DNA of 56,398 nucleotides from Staphylococcus croceilyticus. GTDB taxonomy: Bacteria > Bacillota > Bacilli > Staphylococcales > Staphylococcaceae. Positions 41,909 to 52,343 of the stretch are shown here, one piece after another (position 1 is the first letter of the stretch; each line of letters begins with the position of its first letter). The stretch spans positions 1-56,398 of the forward strand of contig NZ_PPRD01000009.1 of NCBI RefSeq assembly GCF_002902575.1. The letters run 5' to 3'. Position numbers and translations under genes: made by a program. The notes beneath the pieces are model-generated. The model was not told the DNA's origin. It made no database searches and saw only the letters and a list, made by a program, of their open reading frames with translations.

Positions 41909-42088
41909 ATGCATATTCTTACAATTATATTAATTGCATTATTAGTTATCTTATTATTTAAAGTAGGCCTTGCTATTTTAAGATTTCTCATCTCAGCCGC
42001 TTTAGTTATTTTATGTCTTTATTTAGGTTATCAAGGTATTCTTTGGATTCTCGAAAATTTTCAAACACTCTCAGCCTATATTCGATAA
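41909..42088 (+). CDS. Small hydrophobic membrane protein
   Basis: A 59-residue protein that is almost entirely hydrophobic: a helix at about 3-17, a second at about 19-50, with LFKVGLAILRFLISAALVILCLYLGYQGILWILENF, and a short polar end. The ATG at 41909 has GAGGAG nine bases upstream; the longer frame from 41894 runs into that site. It is on the plus strand, divergent from the DUF4930-like gene, and ends at a convergent terminator. Small peptides of this kind can be toxins or membrane regulators; nothing specific is shown here. Confidence 0.75.
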   Translation: MHILTIILIALLVILLFKVGLAILRFLISAALVILCLYLGYQGILWILENFQTLSAYIR

Positions 42089-42094
42089 AATAGA

Positions 42095-42144
42095 AATGCT
42101 AGCTATGTATCTAATGATTAATTTTAGACTGCTTAGCTAGCATT
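42095..42144. terminator. Bidirectional terminator
   Basis: AATGCTAGCTA pairs with TAGCTAGCATT over 11 bp with a 28-base loop; a T-rich run follows on the plus strand. It serves the convergent 59- and 93-residue membrane protein genes. Confidence 0.8.
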
Positions 42145-42147
42145 GAT

Positions 42148-42429
42148 TTATTTTTTAAAAGTATGCGTTAAATAATTATAGAGTTTATATGTACCTGCCA
42201 AGAGCAATCCCCAAATGATACCAGTAATAATCGCTCCAACTAATAATGTAAAGATATTTACCTTTTGGTGACTAATTAATACACCTAAAATTGAAAATAC
42301 TACATAACCTATGACAGATAACCCTACTGTTACTAATACTTCTCTAAATTTAATTGTTTGTTGTTTTACGTTTAATCTAATTACATAAATAATTGGCAGT
42401 AATATACCAATAATTAAAAAGATTGTCAT
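42148..42429 (-). CDS. Small three-helix membrane protein
   Basis: A 93-residue integral membrane protein with three predicted helices (about 2-17, 33-55 and 60-82) separated by a basic loop (NVKQQTIKFREV) and a short VSHQKVN-type turn. The ATG at 42429 has AAGAGGTG five bases upstream. It lies downstream of radC on the same strand with an 80-bp gap. I know no function. It may be a staphylococcal membrane protein of unknown function from this locus. Confidence 0.7.
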   Translation of the reverse strand: MTIFLIIGILLPIIYVIRLNVKQQTIKFREVLVTVGLSVIGYVVFSILGVLISHQKVNIFTLLVGAIITGIIWGLLLAGTYKLYNYLTHTFKK

Positions 42430-42509
42430 AGTACACCTCTTAATCATATATTAAAACCTTATTATACAAAAAGTTATTCAGACATACTATAACGAATTTT
42501 TATTAGCCT

Positions 42510-43187
42510 TTACTCAAAATATCCTTCCTCTACTAAGCTAGTAAATTTTTGGTCCCCAATAATAATATGATCCAATAAATCTATACCTAGAATATGACCG
42601 CATTCTTTCAATCGAATAGTCGTTGCAATATCTTCTTTAGATGGCGTCACATCACCAGAAGGATGATTATGTACTACAATAATTGCATTACTAGATGCTC
42701 TAATTGCTGCATTGAATACTTCTCTAGGATGTATCACAGATGAATTCAATGTTCCTTTGTAAATGACTTCTTCCTTCATAACAACGTTTTTTGAATTCAA
42801 AAATAATGCTATAAAATGTTCTTGGGTTAAGTCTTTCATTTTAGCCATCATCATATCTGCTACATCTTTAGGCGATTTAATTTTAACTTTTTCATGTGTA
42901 CTTCTTGTATTCATTCTTTCTCCTAACTCAAATGCCGCTTTTAACGTTGTTGCTTTATAAGTACCTATACCTTTTATTTTTATTAAATCATCGATAGATA
43001 ATTGCTTTAGTTCTTTTAAATTTGGATATTTGTTCATAATGTCGTTTGCTATATCAATACTAGAGTAACCTTGACGTCCAGTGTTTATTAAAATTGCGAG
43101 TAATTCACTATTCGATAAACTTTTTTCGCCTTGTTGAATAAGTCGTTCTCTAGGTAATTCACTTGTTGCCATGTCCTTAATTTTCAA
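42510..43187 (-). CDS. radC: RadC family JAB-domain protein
   Basis: A 225-residue protein with an N-terminal helix-hairpin-helix-like domain (about 10-90, [25 protein letters not shown]) and the C-terminal JAMM/MPN+ metal site ([20 protein letters not shown], then [14 protein letters not shown] near 172-185 with the zinc histidines and aspartate). RadC was named for DNA repair, but its role is unsettled; in some species it accompanies competence genes. It lies 13 bp after comC. Confidence 0.93.
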   Translation of the reverse strand: MKIKDMATSELPRERLIQQGEKSLSNSELLAILINTGRQGYSSIDIANDIMNKYPNLKELKQLSIDDLIKIKGIGTYKATTLKAAFELGERMNTRSTHEKVKIKSPKDVADMMMAKMKDLTQEHFIALFLNSKNVVMKEEVIYKGTLNSSVIHPREVFNAAIRASSNAIIVVHNHPSGDVTPSKEDIATTIRLKECGHILGIDLLDHIIIGDQKFTSLVEEGYFE

Positions 43188-43200
43188 AAAATCAACCTTT

Positions 43201-43890
43201 CTATAAATAAATTATAATATAGGGATAGAAATAACTTGCTAAAAGATAACCAAGAAAGATAAAAGGAATGAATGGAATGTTCGAGGATTTCTTAATTAAA
43301 ATTGTGAAGAGTGATAATGGCATTGCAGTTAGTAATGCAAAAAGAAGCATAATACAAAAGAAATTGTACGGATAAAATAACGATAGCATACTCAATAAGA
43401 GGATATCACCATAGCCAATTTGATTTGGCATAATGAAAAAACAAACGTGTAAAATTATGGAGAAAATTAGAAAAGTGAATATATAAATGTGCGATATAAA
43501 TAGAGAAATAATGGCTAGTATAACTATAAGATTCATATTAACGGTCATAGTATCAATATCATAAGACGCCATAGTTAATAGAAATAAAAATGTGGTTAAA
43601 AATAATGGGAAATATATAGCGGCATGAAGATAACATGAGAAAGGGATAACAAAAAATGCTAAAAGTTCACCTATAAAATAATTAGTATTAATCTTATTGC
43701 CACAACAGTTAGACCGCCCTTTTAGACAAATAAAACTTATGATAGGTAAAAGTTCAAACCATTTCAAAGTTTGATGACAGTTATCGCATTGGGAACGTAG
43801 TTTAAAATAACTGAAAGAGAGTCTATTGATTGAGCTTAGTTGATATAAGTAGCTAAAGAGGACACTACATAAGTACGAAAGTATATACAT
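43201..43890 (-). CDS. comC: Type IV prepilin-like peptidase ComC
   Basis: A 229-residue membrane aspartyl protease of family A24 that would process competence pseudopilins (ComG). The active-site aspartates are visible: D111/D113 in SYDIDTM and Gly159-Tyr-Gly-Asp162 in the GxGD motif. The N-terminal cytoplasmic domain has CDNC (35-38) but the second cysteine pair is CC (62-63) rather than CxxC. Seven or eight membrane helices are expected. An extended -10 (TGCTACAAT, 43910-43918) and AAGGAGATG precede the ATG. It is followed by radC. Confidence 0.88.
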   Translation of the reverse strand: MYILSYLCSVLFSYLYQLSSINRLSFSYFKLRSQCDNCHQTLKWFELLPIISFICLKGRSNCCGNKINTNYFIGELLAFFVIPFSCYLHAAIYFPLFLTTFLFLLTMASYDIDTMTVNMNLIVILAIISLFISHIYIFTFLIFSIILHVCFFIMPNQIGYGDILLLSMLSLFYPYNFFCIMLLFALLTAMPLSLFTILIKKSSNIPFIPFIFLGYLLASYFYPYIIIYL

Positions 43891-43909
43891 GAAACATCTC
43901 CTTTCTCTT

Positions 43910-43918
43910 ATTGTAGCA
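43910..43918 (-). promoter_or_regulatory. Probable comC promoter (-10)
   Basis: An extended -10, TGCTACAAT, 20 bp before the comC ATG. The -35 is poor. The rest of 43919-44035 is AT-rich, with no other element that I can support. Confidence 0.45.
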
Positions 43919-44035
43919 AAAAATTTGTAAAAGTAAACTGTATAATTTTATTAATGTATATTTTTATTATAAAAATTCACAAATTTCTTACTTAAAGCTT
44001 CTATATTTTAATTTCTGCAAATAAACACAATCAAA

Positions 44036-44084
44036 AACCACTTAACAAACGACTATATTTGAAAAAGTACGTTGTTAAGTGGTT
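44036..44084 (-). terminator. Terminator after folC
   Basis: A 13-bp stem, AACCACTTAACAA with its complement, and a 23-base loop, followed on the minus strand by TTTGATTG. It ends the valS-folC operon. Confidence 0.8.
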
Positions 44085-44101
44085 AATTAGCTTTATAAAC
44101 T

Positions 44102-45361
44102 TTAAAATTGTGTTTTAGCTTTTACTTCACTAATAAAATATAAACTACCAGTGATTAATAATCCTTCACCTTTATACTGATTAATAAACTCAACATAATC
44201 ATCGATGAATTGAATATTATCAATATGAATACTTTCGGTAAGATCTTCTTTACTAAGTGCTTTAGGGAAATCAAATTCTGTGAAATAAATGGTATGAGCT
44301 ACTTCCGATAACTTATTCAACATACCTGAAATTGGCTTACCTTTAATAGCTGAGAATAGAATATCCATTTTCGTGCCGTAATAATTTTTAATAGTGTCTA
44401 TTAAAGCTTCTACACTTTCATTATTATGTGCACCATCAATAATAATTAATGGGTTCTCTTTTACTTTCTCTATTCGACCAGTCCACGTTACGCTTTCAAT
44501 GGCATCAATCATTTTATTGAAATCTAATTCAATTACATTTTCTTCGTTTAGTTCGATCAATGCAGTAATAGCTAACGCGGCATTTTCTTTTTGATGTTCG
44601 CCTAGCATATTTAAAATAATTGTTTCTAATTCATAGTCTTTATAACGATAAGTAAACTCATCGTCTTGAGAAACCACTACAATTTCACGATCTAATTCCA
44701 TAGGCTTAGCATCATTACTTTCAGCTAAATCGCGAATATATTTAAGCGCTTCTTCATTTTTCACCGCATAAATTACAGGTGTACTAGGTTTAATAATTGC
44801 ACCTTTATCTTTAGCTATATCTAAATAAGTATTGCCTAAAATATCAGTATGATCTAATCCAATACTTGTTAGAATAGAAAGAATCGGTTTGAATACATTA
44901 GTAGAATCATTTTTAATTCCAAGGCCAGCTTCAACTACTACGAAATCGACTGGATGAATTTCTCCAAAGTATAAAAACATCAAAGTCGTGATAATTTCAA
45001 ACTCTGTAGCGCCACCTAATTCTGTTTCTTGTTCTAATGCCTCACTCACAGGTTTGACACGTTCGACTAATTCAACTATTTCTTCATTCGTAATGGGATG
45101 ACCATTTAAACTTATTCTTTCATTAAATGTTTCAATAAATGGTGAAGTAAATGTGCCTACTTCATAGCCATTTTCAACAAGAGCGGCTCTTAAATAAGCA
45201 ACTGTAGAGCCTTTACCATTTGTACCACCAACATGAATGCCTCGAATATTTAATTGAGGGTTGTTCAAACGATCTAGCATCCATTCCATTCTCTTAACAC
45301 CGGGTTTGATACCAAATTTTGTTCGTTCATGTATCCAATACAAACTATCTAGGTAATTCAT
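44102..45361 (-). CDS. folC: Folylpolyglutamate synthase/dihydrofolate synthase
   Basis: FolC adds glutamate to dihydropteroate and then to folates. The 419-residue Mur-ligase-like protein shows the P-loop HVGGTNGKGST (about 41-51), the STNVFKPILSILTSIGLDHTDILGNT omega-loop region near 150-175, and the carboxylated lysine region DIAKDKGAIIKPSTPVI (about 179-195). The C-terminal glutamate ligase domain begins near 295. It is 11 bp after valS, as in other Bacillales. Confidence 0.95.
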   Translation of the reverse strand: MNYLDSLYWIHERTKFGIKPGVKRMEWMLDRLNNPQLNIRGIHVGGTNGKGSTVAYLRAALVENGYEVGTFTSPFIETFNERISLNGHPITNEEIVELVERVKPVSEALEQETELGGATEFEIITTLMFLYFGEIHPVDFVVVEAGLGIKNDSTNVFKPILSILTSIGLDHTDILGNTYLDIAKDKGAIIKPSTPVIYAVKNEEALKYIRDLAESNDAKPMELDREIVVVSQDDEFTYRYKDYELETIILNMLGEHQKENAALAITALIELNEENVIELDFNKMIDAIESVTWTGRIEKVKENPLIIIDGAHNNESVEALIDTIKNYYGTKMDILFSAIKGKPISGMLNKLSEVAHTIYFTEFDFPKALSKEDLTESIHIDNIQFIDDYVEFINQYKGEGLLITGSLYFISEVKAKTQF

Positions 45362-45372
45362 TGGCGATTCTC

Positions 45373-48003
45373 CTATGCTTTTAATTGTTCAATTCTAGTT
45401 TTTACACCATCGTATTTTTCTTGATAACGTTGTTGTTTTTCTCTTTCTTCGTTAATAACTTTTTCAGGCGCTTTATTTACAAAGTTCTCATTAGATAATT
45501 TTTTGTCTACTCTATCTAATTCTTTTTGTAATTTATCTAATTCTTTTTCAAGACGAGCGATTTCTTTATCCATATCGATTAAGCCTTTTAAAGGAAGAAC
45601 AACTTTACCCGCTTCAACAACTGATGTCATTGCTTTTTCTGGAATTTCAATATTTGTATCAATAATTAACTCGCTTGGGTTACAGAATTTATGAAGATAA
45701 TCTGCATTTTCATTAAGTGTCGCTTTCACGTCTTCATCTTTGGCTTGGATGAAAATTGGAATAGCTTTAGAAAGCGGCGTATTAACTTCAACACGAGATT
45801 GTCTAACTGATTTAATAATCTCAACAAGTTGTTGCATTGTTTGTTTACTATCTTCAAAGCTCAATTCATCTTTAACCGTTGGCCAAGATGCTTTGACAAT
45901 TGTTTCTCCTTCATGAGGAAGACTTTGCCAAATCTTTTCAGTAACAAATGGCATGAATGGATGTAACATACGCATAATTTGGTCTAATGTGTAACTTAAT
46001 ACAGAACGTGTTGTTTGTTTTTGCGCTTCATCGTCACCATTCATCGGGATTTTACTCATTTCGATATACCAATCACAGAATTCGTCCCAAATAAAGTTAT
46101 ATAATGCGCGGCCTACTTCACCAAACTCATATTTATCACTTAAGTGTGTGACTGTTTCAATTGTTTCATTTAAACGCGTTAAAATCCATTTATCTGCTAA
46201 AGATAAATTGCCAGATAAGTCAATATCGTTGTAGCTAAAGTCATCCCCAATATTCATTAAACTGAAACGCGCGCCGTTCCAAATTTTATTGATGAAGTTC
46301 CATACTGATTCTACTTTTTCAGTAGAATAACGTAAATCATGACCTGGAGATGAGCCAGTTGCTAAGAAGTAACGTAAGCTATCTGCACCGTATTCTTCAA
46401 TAACATCCATTGGGTCTACACCATTACCTAATGATTTACTCATCTTACGACCATCTTCAGCACGAACTAAACCGTGTAATAATACGTCGTTAAATGGACG
46501 GCGATCAGTGAATTCTAATCCTTGGAAGATCATTCTTGCTACCCAGAAGAAGATAATGTCATATCCTGTTACAAGCGCATTCGTTGGATAGTAACGTTTA
46601 AAGTCTTCTGCTTCTTCATTTGGCCAACCAAGTGTTGAGAATGGCCATAATGCACTTGAGAACCATGTGTCTAATACATCTTCGTCTTGTTCCCAATTTT
46701 CAATATCTTGTGGTGCTTCTTCGCCAACATAAAGTTCGCCTGTTTCTTTATGATACCAAGCTGGAATTTGATGACCCCACCATAATTGACGAGAAATCGT
46801 CCAGTCTCTGATTTCTTCCATCCAACGGTTGAATGTATTCTCAAAACGAGGTGGATAGAAATCGATACGATCATCTGTTTTTTGATTATCTAATGCTCTT
46901 TGAGCAAGTGGTTTCATTTTAACGAACCATTGTGTTGATAAATATGGTTCAACTACAGCACCCGTACGTTCTGAGTGACCTACTGAATGCATGTGCTCTT
47001 CAATTTTAATGACTAAATCTTGTGCTTTTAGGTCTTCAACTAATTGTTTGCGGCATTCGAAGCGGTCTAAACCTGCATATTTGTCAGCTTTATCGTTCAT
47101 TTTACCGTTTTCATCCATAACGATGATATTTTCTAAGTCATGACGTTGTCCAATTTCAAAGTCATTTGGATCGTGTGCAGGAGTTACTTTCATTGCACCA
47201 CTACCGAATTCAATATCAACATATTCATCTGCTAAAATTGGTAATTCACGGCCAACGATAGGTAAAATAACTTTTTTACCGATAACATCTTTATAACGTT
47301 CATCATTAGGGTTAACAACGATTGCTGTATCACCTAACATCGTTTCAGGACGTGTAGTAGCAATTTCGATATAACCTTCGCCATCAGCATATGGATATTT
47401 AAAGTGATAGAAGTGACCTTGAACATCTTCATGGATAACTTCAATATCTGATAATGCGGTTCTAGCTTCTGGGTCCCAGTTGATAATACGCTCTCCACGA
47501 TAAATAATACCTTTATTGTATAAGTCAACAAATACTTTTCTAACAGCTTGGCTTAAACCATCATCTAATGTAAAGCGTTCTCTGCTATAGTCTAAACCTA
47601 AGCCTAATTTCGCCCATTGTTGACGAATAAATGAAGCATATTCTTCTTTCCAAGACCATGCATGTTCTAAGAACTTCTCACGGCCAATATCATGACGAGA
47701 AATACCTTGCTCTTTTAATTTCGCATCTACTTTAGCTTGCGTTGCAATACCGGCATGATCCATACCAGGAAGATATAATGTATCATAGCCTTGCATTCTT
47801 TTCATACGCGTAATAATATCTTGTAACGTTGTATCCCATGCGTGACCAAGATGTAATTTACCAGTTACATTTGGTGGAGGAATAACAATCGTATAAGTGT
47901 CTTTTGATTTATCTTCTGAGGGTTTGAAATACCCATTTTTTACCCATTCTTCGTAACGACCCGCTTCAACTTCACGCGGGTTATACTTAGGTTCCATGTT
48001 CAT
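45373..48003 (-). CDS. valS: Valyl-tRNA synthetase
   Basis: ValS charges tRNA-Val. The 876-residue class I enzyme has the HIGH motif in GKLHLGHAW (about 49-57), the CP1 editing domain (about 190-380, with [13 protein letters not shown]), the KMSKS motif [11 protein letters not shown] near 520-530, the anticodon-binding helical domain (from about 600) and a C-terminal coiled coil (about 810-876, rich in Lys/Glu). The ATG at 48003 has AGGAGG eight bases upstream. It is controlled by a Val T-box and heads valS-folC. Confidence 0.98.
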   Translation of the reverse strand: MNMEPKYNPREVEAGRYEEWVKNGYFKPSEDKSKDTYTIVIPPPNVTGKLHLGHAWDTTLQDIITRMKRMQGYDTLYLPGMDHAGIATQAKVDAKLKEQGISRHDIGREKFLEHAWSWKEEYASFIRQQWAKLGLGLDYSRERFTLDDGLSQAVRKVFVDLYNKGIIYRGERIINWDPEARTALSDIEVIHEDVQGHFYHFKYPYADGEGYIEIATTRPETMLGDTAIVVNPNDERYKDVIGKKVILPIVGRELPILADEYVDIEFGSGAMKVTPAHDPNDFEIGQRHDLENIIVMDENGKMNDKADKYAGLDRFECRKQLVEDLKAQDLVIKIEEHMHSVGHSERTGAVVEPYLSTQWFVKMKPLAQRALDNQKTDDRIDFYPPRFENTFNRWMEEIRDWTISRQLWWGHQIPAWYHKETGELYVGEEAPQDIENWEQDEDVLDTWFSSALWPFSTLGWPNEEAEDFKRYYPTNALVTGYDIIFFWVARMIFQGLEFTDRRPFNDVLLHGLVRAEDGRKMSKSLGNGVDPMDVIEEYGADSLRYFLATGSSPGHDLRYSTEKVESVWNFINKIWNGARFSLMNIGDDFSYNDIDLSGNLSLADKWILTRLNETIETVTHLSDKYEFGEVGRALYNFIWDEFCDWYIEMSKIPMNGDDEAQKQTTRSVLSYTLDQIMRMLHPFMPFVTEKIWQSLPHEGETIVKASWPTVKDELSFEDSKQTMQQLVEIIKSVRQSRVEVNTPLSKAIPIFIQAKDEDVKATLNENADYLHKFCNPSELIIDTNIEIPEKAMTSVVEAGKVVLPLKGLIDMDKEIARLEKELDKLQKELDRVDKKLSNENFVNKAPEKVINEEREKQQRYQEKYDGVKTRIEQLKA

Positions 48004-48021
48004 AGAAAAAACCTCCTAGTT

Positions 48022-48281
48022 ATAAAAAAACACCCCTCCTAAAAAATAGGACGGATGTTCCGTGGTACCACCTAAATTCAAGATTAAAATTCTCAATTGA
48101 GAACTTTAACTCTTGCACTTAATTATGATTAACGCTCAAACACGCTTTTATTTACTTTATATATGTTCAATAAAAGTTCGAGTGGGCTACCTTCAGTAAG
48201 AACGCTATACATATTTCCACCAACCATATGCTCTCTTTGCTACCATTCAAACTTACTCTTCCCATAAATATATTTAATTAC
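48022..48281 (-). promoter_or_regulatory. Val T-box leader of valS
   Basis: A T-box riboswitch that senses uncharged tRNA-Val. The T-box AGGTGGTACCACGG is at 48060-48073. The terminator hairpin (48029-48059, ACATCCGTCCT with AGGAGGGGTGT) is followed by seven U residues. Stem I closes with TGGG/CCCA, and the specifier GUA (Val) follows GAAG at 48188-48190, with the same one-base gap as in the alaS leader. Confidence 0.92.
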
Positions 48282-48287
48282 TTATTT

Positions 48288-48316
48288 ATAGTATAATGGA
48301 AAGCCTAATAAGTCAA
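48288..48316. promoter_or_regulatory. Overlapping divergent promoters of valS and tag
   Basis: On the minus strand TTGACT (48311-48316), a 17-bp spacer and TACTAT (48288-48293) drive the valS leader. On the plus strand TATAAT (48292-48297) is a likely -10 for tag, with a poor -35. The two -10 elements overlap by two bases, so only one polymerase could occupy the site at a time. Confidence 0.6.
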
Positions 48317-48334
48317 TCTCTTGGAGGTATATTT

Positions 48335-48895
48335 ATGAACGAATGTGCGTTCGGCACGAAGGATCCAATTTATCTTGAGTATCATGATCACGTTTGGGGC
48401 CAGCCATTATACGATAGTAAAGCACTGTTCAAATTATTGGCGTTAGAGTCTCAACATGCCGGTCTATCTTGGTTAACAATTTTAAAGAAAAAAGCCTCCT
48501 ATGAAGAAGCTTTTTATAATTTTGAACCTGAGAAAGTGGCCCGTATGACGGATGAAGATATTGATAAATTAATGGAGTTTCCAAACATAGTGCATAATCG
48601 TAAAAAATTAGAAGCTATCGTATCTCAAGCGAAAGGCTATTTTGAAATTGAAAAAGACTATGGAAGTTTTAGCGATTACTTATGGTCATATGTAGATCAT
48701 CAACCTATCGACTTACATTATCAACATGCATCTGACAGAATTACTGTTGATGAGCGTGCTACACAATTATCTAAGGACTTAAAGAAATATGGTTTTAAAT
48801 TTTTAGGTCCAGTTACTGTATTTTCATTTTTAGAAGCGGCTGGATTATATGACGCACACTTAGAAAGTTGCCCTTATAAACCTCAACATAAATAA
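48335..48895 (+). CDS. tag: DNA-3-methyladenine glycosylase I
   Basis: Tag excises 3-methyladenine from alkylated DNA. The 186-residue protein begins MNECAFGTKDPIYLEYHDHVWG, with Cys4 and His17 of the zinc-binding set; the other two ligands are His and Cys near the C-terminus (AHLESCPY). The helix-hairpin-helix fold with LVLSLEA-type pocket lies in the middle (ALESQHAGLSWLTILKKKASY). The ATG at 48335 has TTGGAGG eight bases upstream, so the longer frame from 48296 is rejected. It is alone on the plus strand and ends at a terminator. Confidence 0.95.
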   Translation: MNECAFGTKDPIYLEYHDHVWGQPLYDSKALFKLLALESQHAGLSWLTILKKKASYEEAFYNFEPEKVARMTDEDIDKLMEFPNIVHNRKKLEAIVSQAKGYFEIEKDYGSFSDYLWSYVDHQPIDLHYQHASDRITVDERATQLSKDLKKYGFKFLGPVTVFSFLEAAGLYDAHLESCPYKPQHK

Positions 48896-48898
48896 ATA

Positions 48899-48932
48899 AT
48901 AGCGATCGCTCGTAAAAACGAGTGGCCGCTAT
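48899..48932. terminator. Terminator between tag and AbrB-family gene
   Basis: An imperfect 14-bp stem with a TAAAAA loop, ATAGCG and CGCTCG arms on the left, followed on the plus strand by a T run. It overlaps the last codon of the convergent gene. Confidence 0.75.
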
Positions 48933-49990
48933 TTTTTTGCATTTCTTTTCATGAAAAATCCAATTATAGGAGCGACGAGGAATAATATAAAGAAAATCCT
49001 AAATATATGGAAACTTGAAATCATAGCTACATCGGCGCCTGTTGCTATAGCTACAAGCACGATTTGACTCATTCCTCCGGGAGCGCCTCCTAGAAATAAC
49101 TCATTCATTGAATTATGGGTAAATAAATGTACGATAAATACCATTACAAATGCACCGATGATTAAAAGAACATTTTGATAGATTATCGCTATGGCTAATC
49201 GCCCTTTCAAATCTCCTAATAATTTAGCAATTTGTAGTCCAATTCTAATCATATAAATCAACTGTGCTGAAGCAAGTATGCCATTGTTTAGTGTGAATGT
49301 TGCATGTGTAGTTAAATTCCATACAACTAAGACAGCTATTGGCGCTAATAATTGTTTAGTTGGAAAATGAATCTTCGCCATTATAAAGTACATAATGCCA
49401 ATTGTAATAGCTAAAAATAGAATTTGCGGAATATTTAAAGCCTCAGTTAAAGGGGGCGACTTACTTACAGTTTGATTGCTACCCTCGCCACTACTGAAAA
49501 TATAGGAGATAAACGGCACTAAGACAACCACGAATATAACGCGAGATGTTTGAGTTAAACTCACCACAAGAATGTTGGCCCTTTTATTTTCTTCGGCCAT
49601 AATCAACATTTGGCTGAGTGCACCAGGAATAACACTTAATATAGCTGTTTCGGTATTAACTTGAGCTATTTTTTTGAAAAAATAAGCAATTAATAATGAA
49701 AGCGATATTAATAATATCGTAACAACTACAATCGTCAACCAATCATTTTTAATATCATTGATAACCTTTTTAGTAAAAGTAGATCCTATTTGGACCCCTA
49801 GTAAAATCAAACCAATTTGACTGAACCAAAATGGCCATTGAACGTTCAATTTAAAAACTTTTACTACTAATATAGCAGCAATAATGGGACCAAACATGAA
49901 CGGTAAAAGGATATGAGCAAAATTCAAGATTAAACTCATAACGACTGCAGTTGTAAATAAAATTAAATTATTACGCCATAATACCCACAT
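48929..49990 (-). CDS. AbrB family membrane protein
   Basis: A 353-residue polytopic membrane protein, about ten helices, of the AbrB/'ammonia monooxygenase' Pfam family (PF05145), named from a misassigned link. Two tandem repeats of the fold are visible: one with FMFGPIIAAILVV (about 31-43) and VIPGALSQMLIMAEE (about 121-135), the other with PIAVLVVWNLTTH (about 217-229) and LGGAPGGMSQIVLVAI (about 302-317). The transported molecule, if any, is unknown. It starts upstream of a hemL terminator and is unrelated to the DNA-binding AbrB. Confidence 0.85.
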   Translation of the reverse strand: MWVLWRNNLILFTTAVVMSLILNFAHILLPFMFGPIIAAILVVKVFKLNVQWPFWFSQIGLILLGVQIGSTFTKKVINDIKNDWLTIVVVTILLISLSLLIAYFFKKIAQVNTETAILSVIPGALSQMLIMAEENKRANILVVSLTQTSRVIFVVVLVPFISYIFSSGEGSNQTVSKSPPLTEALNIPQILFLAITIGIMYFIMAKIHFPTKQLLAPIAVLVVWNLTTHATFTLNNGILASAQLIYMIRIGLQIAKLLGDLKGRLAIAIIYQNVLLIIGAFVMVFIVHLFTHNSMNELFLGGAPGGMSQIVLVAIATGADVAMISSFHIFRIFFILFLVAPIIGFFMKRNAKK

Positions 49991-50015
49991 TAATGCTCAC
50001 TTCTTTCATTAAAAT

Positions 50016-50041
50016 GAGGTTAAGACTATCGTCTTAACCTC
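50016..50041 (-). terminator. Terminator after hemL
   Basis: An 11-bp perfect stem (GAGGTTAAGAC and its complement) with a 4-base loop, followed on the minus strand by ATTTTAATG. It ends the hem operon; T-rich sequence to the right could serve the other direction too. Confidence 0.8.
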
Positions 50042-50059
50042 TCATCATTTTATATTAAA

Positions 50060-51343
50060 TTATACAATGCGACTTAATGCAGTATCAAATGCTTGAATTG
50101 TTTTTTCAATATCCTCTTTTGTATGCGCTGTAGATAAGAACGTACCTTCAAATTGTGATGGTGGTAAGAAGATACCCTCTTTAGCCATTTCACGATACAT
50201 ATTACTAAAGAGTTCTAAGTCACTCTTATTCGCTTCTTCAAAGTTAGTCACTGGACCTTCATTTAAGAAGTAACCAATCATTGAGCCTGCTCTATTAACT
50301 GTAATAGGCACATTATGTTTTGCAAAGACTTCTTTTAAACCTTTTTCTAAAATATCTCCAAGTTCTTGGAAATACTCATAAGATTCTGGAGTTAATTGAC
50401 TAAGTGTTTCATAGCCACTAGTCATAGCTAATGGGTTACCTGATAATGTACCAGCTTGATAAATGTTACCTACAGGAGCAATACTGTCCATAATTTCTTT
50501 TTTACCACCAAAGGCACCTACTGGTAAGCCACCGCCAATTACTTTTCCTAAACAAGTAAGATCAGGTGTTACACCAAAGTAACCTTGCGCACAATTATAG
50601 CCTACACGGAAACCAGTCATTACTTCGTCAAAGATAAGTAAAGAACCATATTCAGAAGTAATATCTCTAAGTCCTTGTAAGAAACCTTCTAAAGGTGGTA
50701 CGACACCCATGTTACCTGCAACTGGTTCTACAATAACACCTGCAATATCGTCGCCATAATTTTCAAAAGCAACTTTAATAGCATCTAAATCATTATAAGG
50801 AACAGTAATTGTATTTTTGGCAGTACCTTCTGGCACACCTGGAGAGTCAGGTAAACCTAATGTCGCTACGCCAGAACCTGCTTTAATAAGTAATGAATCA
50901 CTATGTCCATGATAGCAACCTTCAAATTTAACAATTTTATTTTTACCTGTATAACCACGTGCAAGACGTAATGCAGCTAATGTAGCTTCAGTTCCTGAAG
51001 ACACCATACGCACTTTCTCAATTGATGGTACACGGTCAATAACTAATTCAGCTAATCGATTCTCTTCAAGTGTAGAAGCACCAAAGCTAGTACCTTTATC
51101 TACCGCTTCATGTAACTTCTCAATCACTTGTTTATTTTTATGTCCTAAGATTAAAGGACCCCAACTTAAAACGTAATCAATATATTCATTACCATCAATG
51201 TCATAGATTCTAGAACCTTCCGCATGATCCATAAAAATCGCCGGTGTATCTACAGATTTAAATGCTCTTACTGGGCTATTCACTCCACCAGGCATTAAAT
51301 TTTCCGCAATTTTCATTGCTTCTTGTGATTTCTCGTAACCCAT
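50060..51343 (-). CDS. hemL: Glutamate-1-semialdehyde 2,1-aminomutase
   Basis: HemL moves the amino group of glutamate-1-semialdehyde to give 5-aminolevulinate, the second step of the C5 route to haem. The 427-residue PLP enzyme has the lysine in [17 protein letters not shown], near 266, and the substrate/PLP residues in [10 protein letters not shown] (about 21-30) and GCYHGHSDS (about 141-149). A GGAGG site precedes the ATG. It is the last gene of the operon, 25 bp after hemB; staphylococci commonly carry a second hemL elsewhere. Confidence 0.96.
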   Translation of the reverse strand: MGYEKSQEAMKIAENLMPGGVNSPVRAFKSVDTPAIFMDHAEGSRIYDIDGNEYIDYVLSWGPLILGHKNKQVIEKLHEAVDKGTSFGASTLEENRLAELVIDRVPSIEKVRMVSSGTEATLAALRLARGYTGKNKIVKFEGCYHGHSDSLLIKAGSGVATLGLPDSPGVPEGTAKNTITVPYNDLDAIKVAFENYGDDIAGVIVEPVAGNMGVVPPLEGFLQGLRDITSEYGSLLIFDEVMTGFRVGYNCAQGYFGVTPDLTCLGKVIGGGLPVGAFGGKKEIMDSIAPVGNIYQAGTLSGNPLAMTSGYETLSQLTPESYEYFQELGDILEKGLKEVFAKHNVPITVNRAGSMIGYFLNEGPVTNFEEANKSDLELFSNMYREMAKEGIFLPPSQFEGTFLSTAHTKEDIEKTIQAFDTALSRIV

Positions 51344-51368
51344 ATTAAGTCCTCCTTTTCAAAAATAA

Positions 51369-52343
51369 TTATTTATCTAAATAACGGCAAATATCTTTCG
51401 CAAAGTAAGTGATAATCATATCAGCACCCGCGCGTTTCATTGAAACCATTTGTTCCATTACTACGCGTTCTTCATCAATCCAACCATTGAGTGAAGCGGC
51501 TTTAGTCATTGCATATTCACCGCTAACATTGTAGGCAACAACTGGAATGTTTGTATTATTTTTAACATCTCTAACGATATCTAAGTAACTTAACGCAGGC
51601 TTAACGATCATCATATCTGCGCCCTCTTTCAAGTCACTTTCTAATTCTCTTAAAGCTTCTAAGCGGTTTGCAGGATCCATTTGATATGTTTTTCTATCAC
51701 CAAATGAAGGAGCAGAATCTGCAGCATCTCTAAATGGTCCGAAGAAGCTTGAAGCATATTTAATACCGTAACTCATAATAGGAATGTTGTAGTAACCCGC
51801 TTCGTCTAAACCTTGACGAATTTCAGTTACAAAGCCATCCATCATGTTACTTGGCGCAATAATATCAGCACCAGCTTCAACTTGCGAAATAGCGGTTTTC
51901 ACTAATAACGGTAATGATTTATCATTATCAACATCATGTGTGTGATCGTAAATTAAACCACAGTGACCGTGGTCAGTGTATTCACAAAGGCAAGTATCTG
52001 CTACGATGAGTAAATCTTCGTGTAATGATTTAGCTTTACGTGTTGCTTCTTGAACAATTCCGTTATGATTATAAGCACCTGACCCAACTTCATCTTTTTC
52101 ATTTGGCACGCCAAAGAACATGATAGCTCTAATACCTAAATCGTAGGCTTCATTAATTTCTTCATCTAAAAGGTTTAGACTAATTTGATATACGCCAGGT
52201 AAAGATTTTATTTCACTTTTAACATTATCTTTTTCTACTACAAAGATAGGGTAAATTAAATCTTCTTTTCTAACATGGTTTTCTCTAACTAAACTACGCA
52301 TTGATTCTGAAGAGCGTAATCTTCTGTGTCTATCAAATTTCAT
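51369..52343 (-). CDS. hemB: Delta-aminolevulinic acid dehydratase
   Basis: HemB (porphobilinogen synthase) condenses two 5-aminolevulinates. The 324-residue TIM barrel has the cysteine-rich zinc site Cys118, Cys120, Cys128 ([13 protein letters not shown]), the catalytic lysines Lys195 ([10 protein letters not shown]) and Lys248 ([11 protein letters not shown]). The cysteine set marks it as the zinc-dependent type. Its start codon shares one base with the hemD stop codon (TAATG), so translation is coupled. Confidence 0.97.
   Translation of the reverse strand: MKFDRHRRLRSSESMRSLVRENHVRKEDLIYPIFVVEKDNVKSEIKSLPGVYQISLNLLDEEINEAYDLGIRAIMFFGVPNEKDEVGSGAYNHNGIVQEATRKAKSLHEDLLIVADTCLCEYTDHGHCGLIYDHTHDVDNDKSLPLLVKTAISQVEAGADIIAPSNMMDGFVTEIRQGLDEAGYYNIPIMSYGIKYASSFFGPFRDAADSAPSFGDRKTYQMDPANRLEALRELESDLKEGADMMIVKPALSYLDIVRDVKNNTNIPVVAYNVSGEYAMTKAASLNGWIDEERVVMEQMVSMKRAGADMIITYFAKDICRYLDK

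Noticed and set aside
48929..49990. Ammonia monooxygenase or AbrB transcription factor
   Set aside because: The protein is a polytopic membrane protein without metal-oxidase motifs or a DNA-binding domain; the family name is historical.
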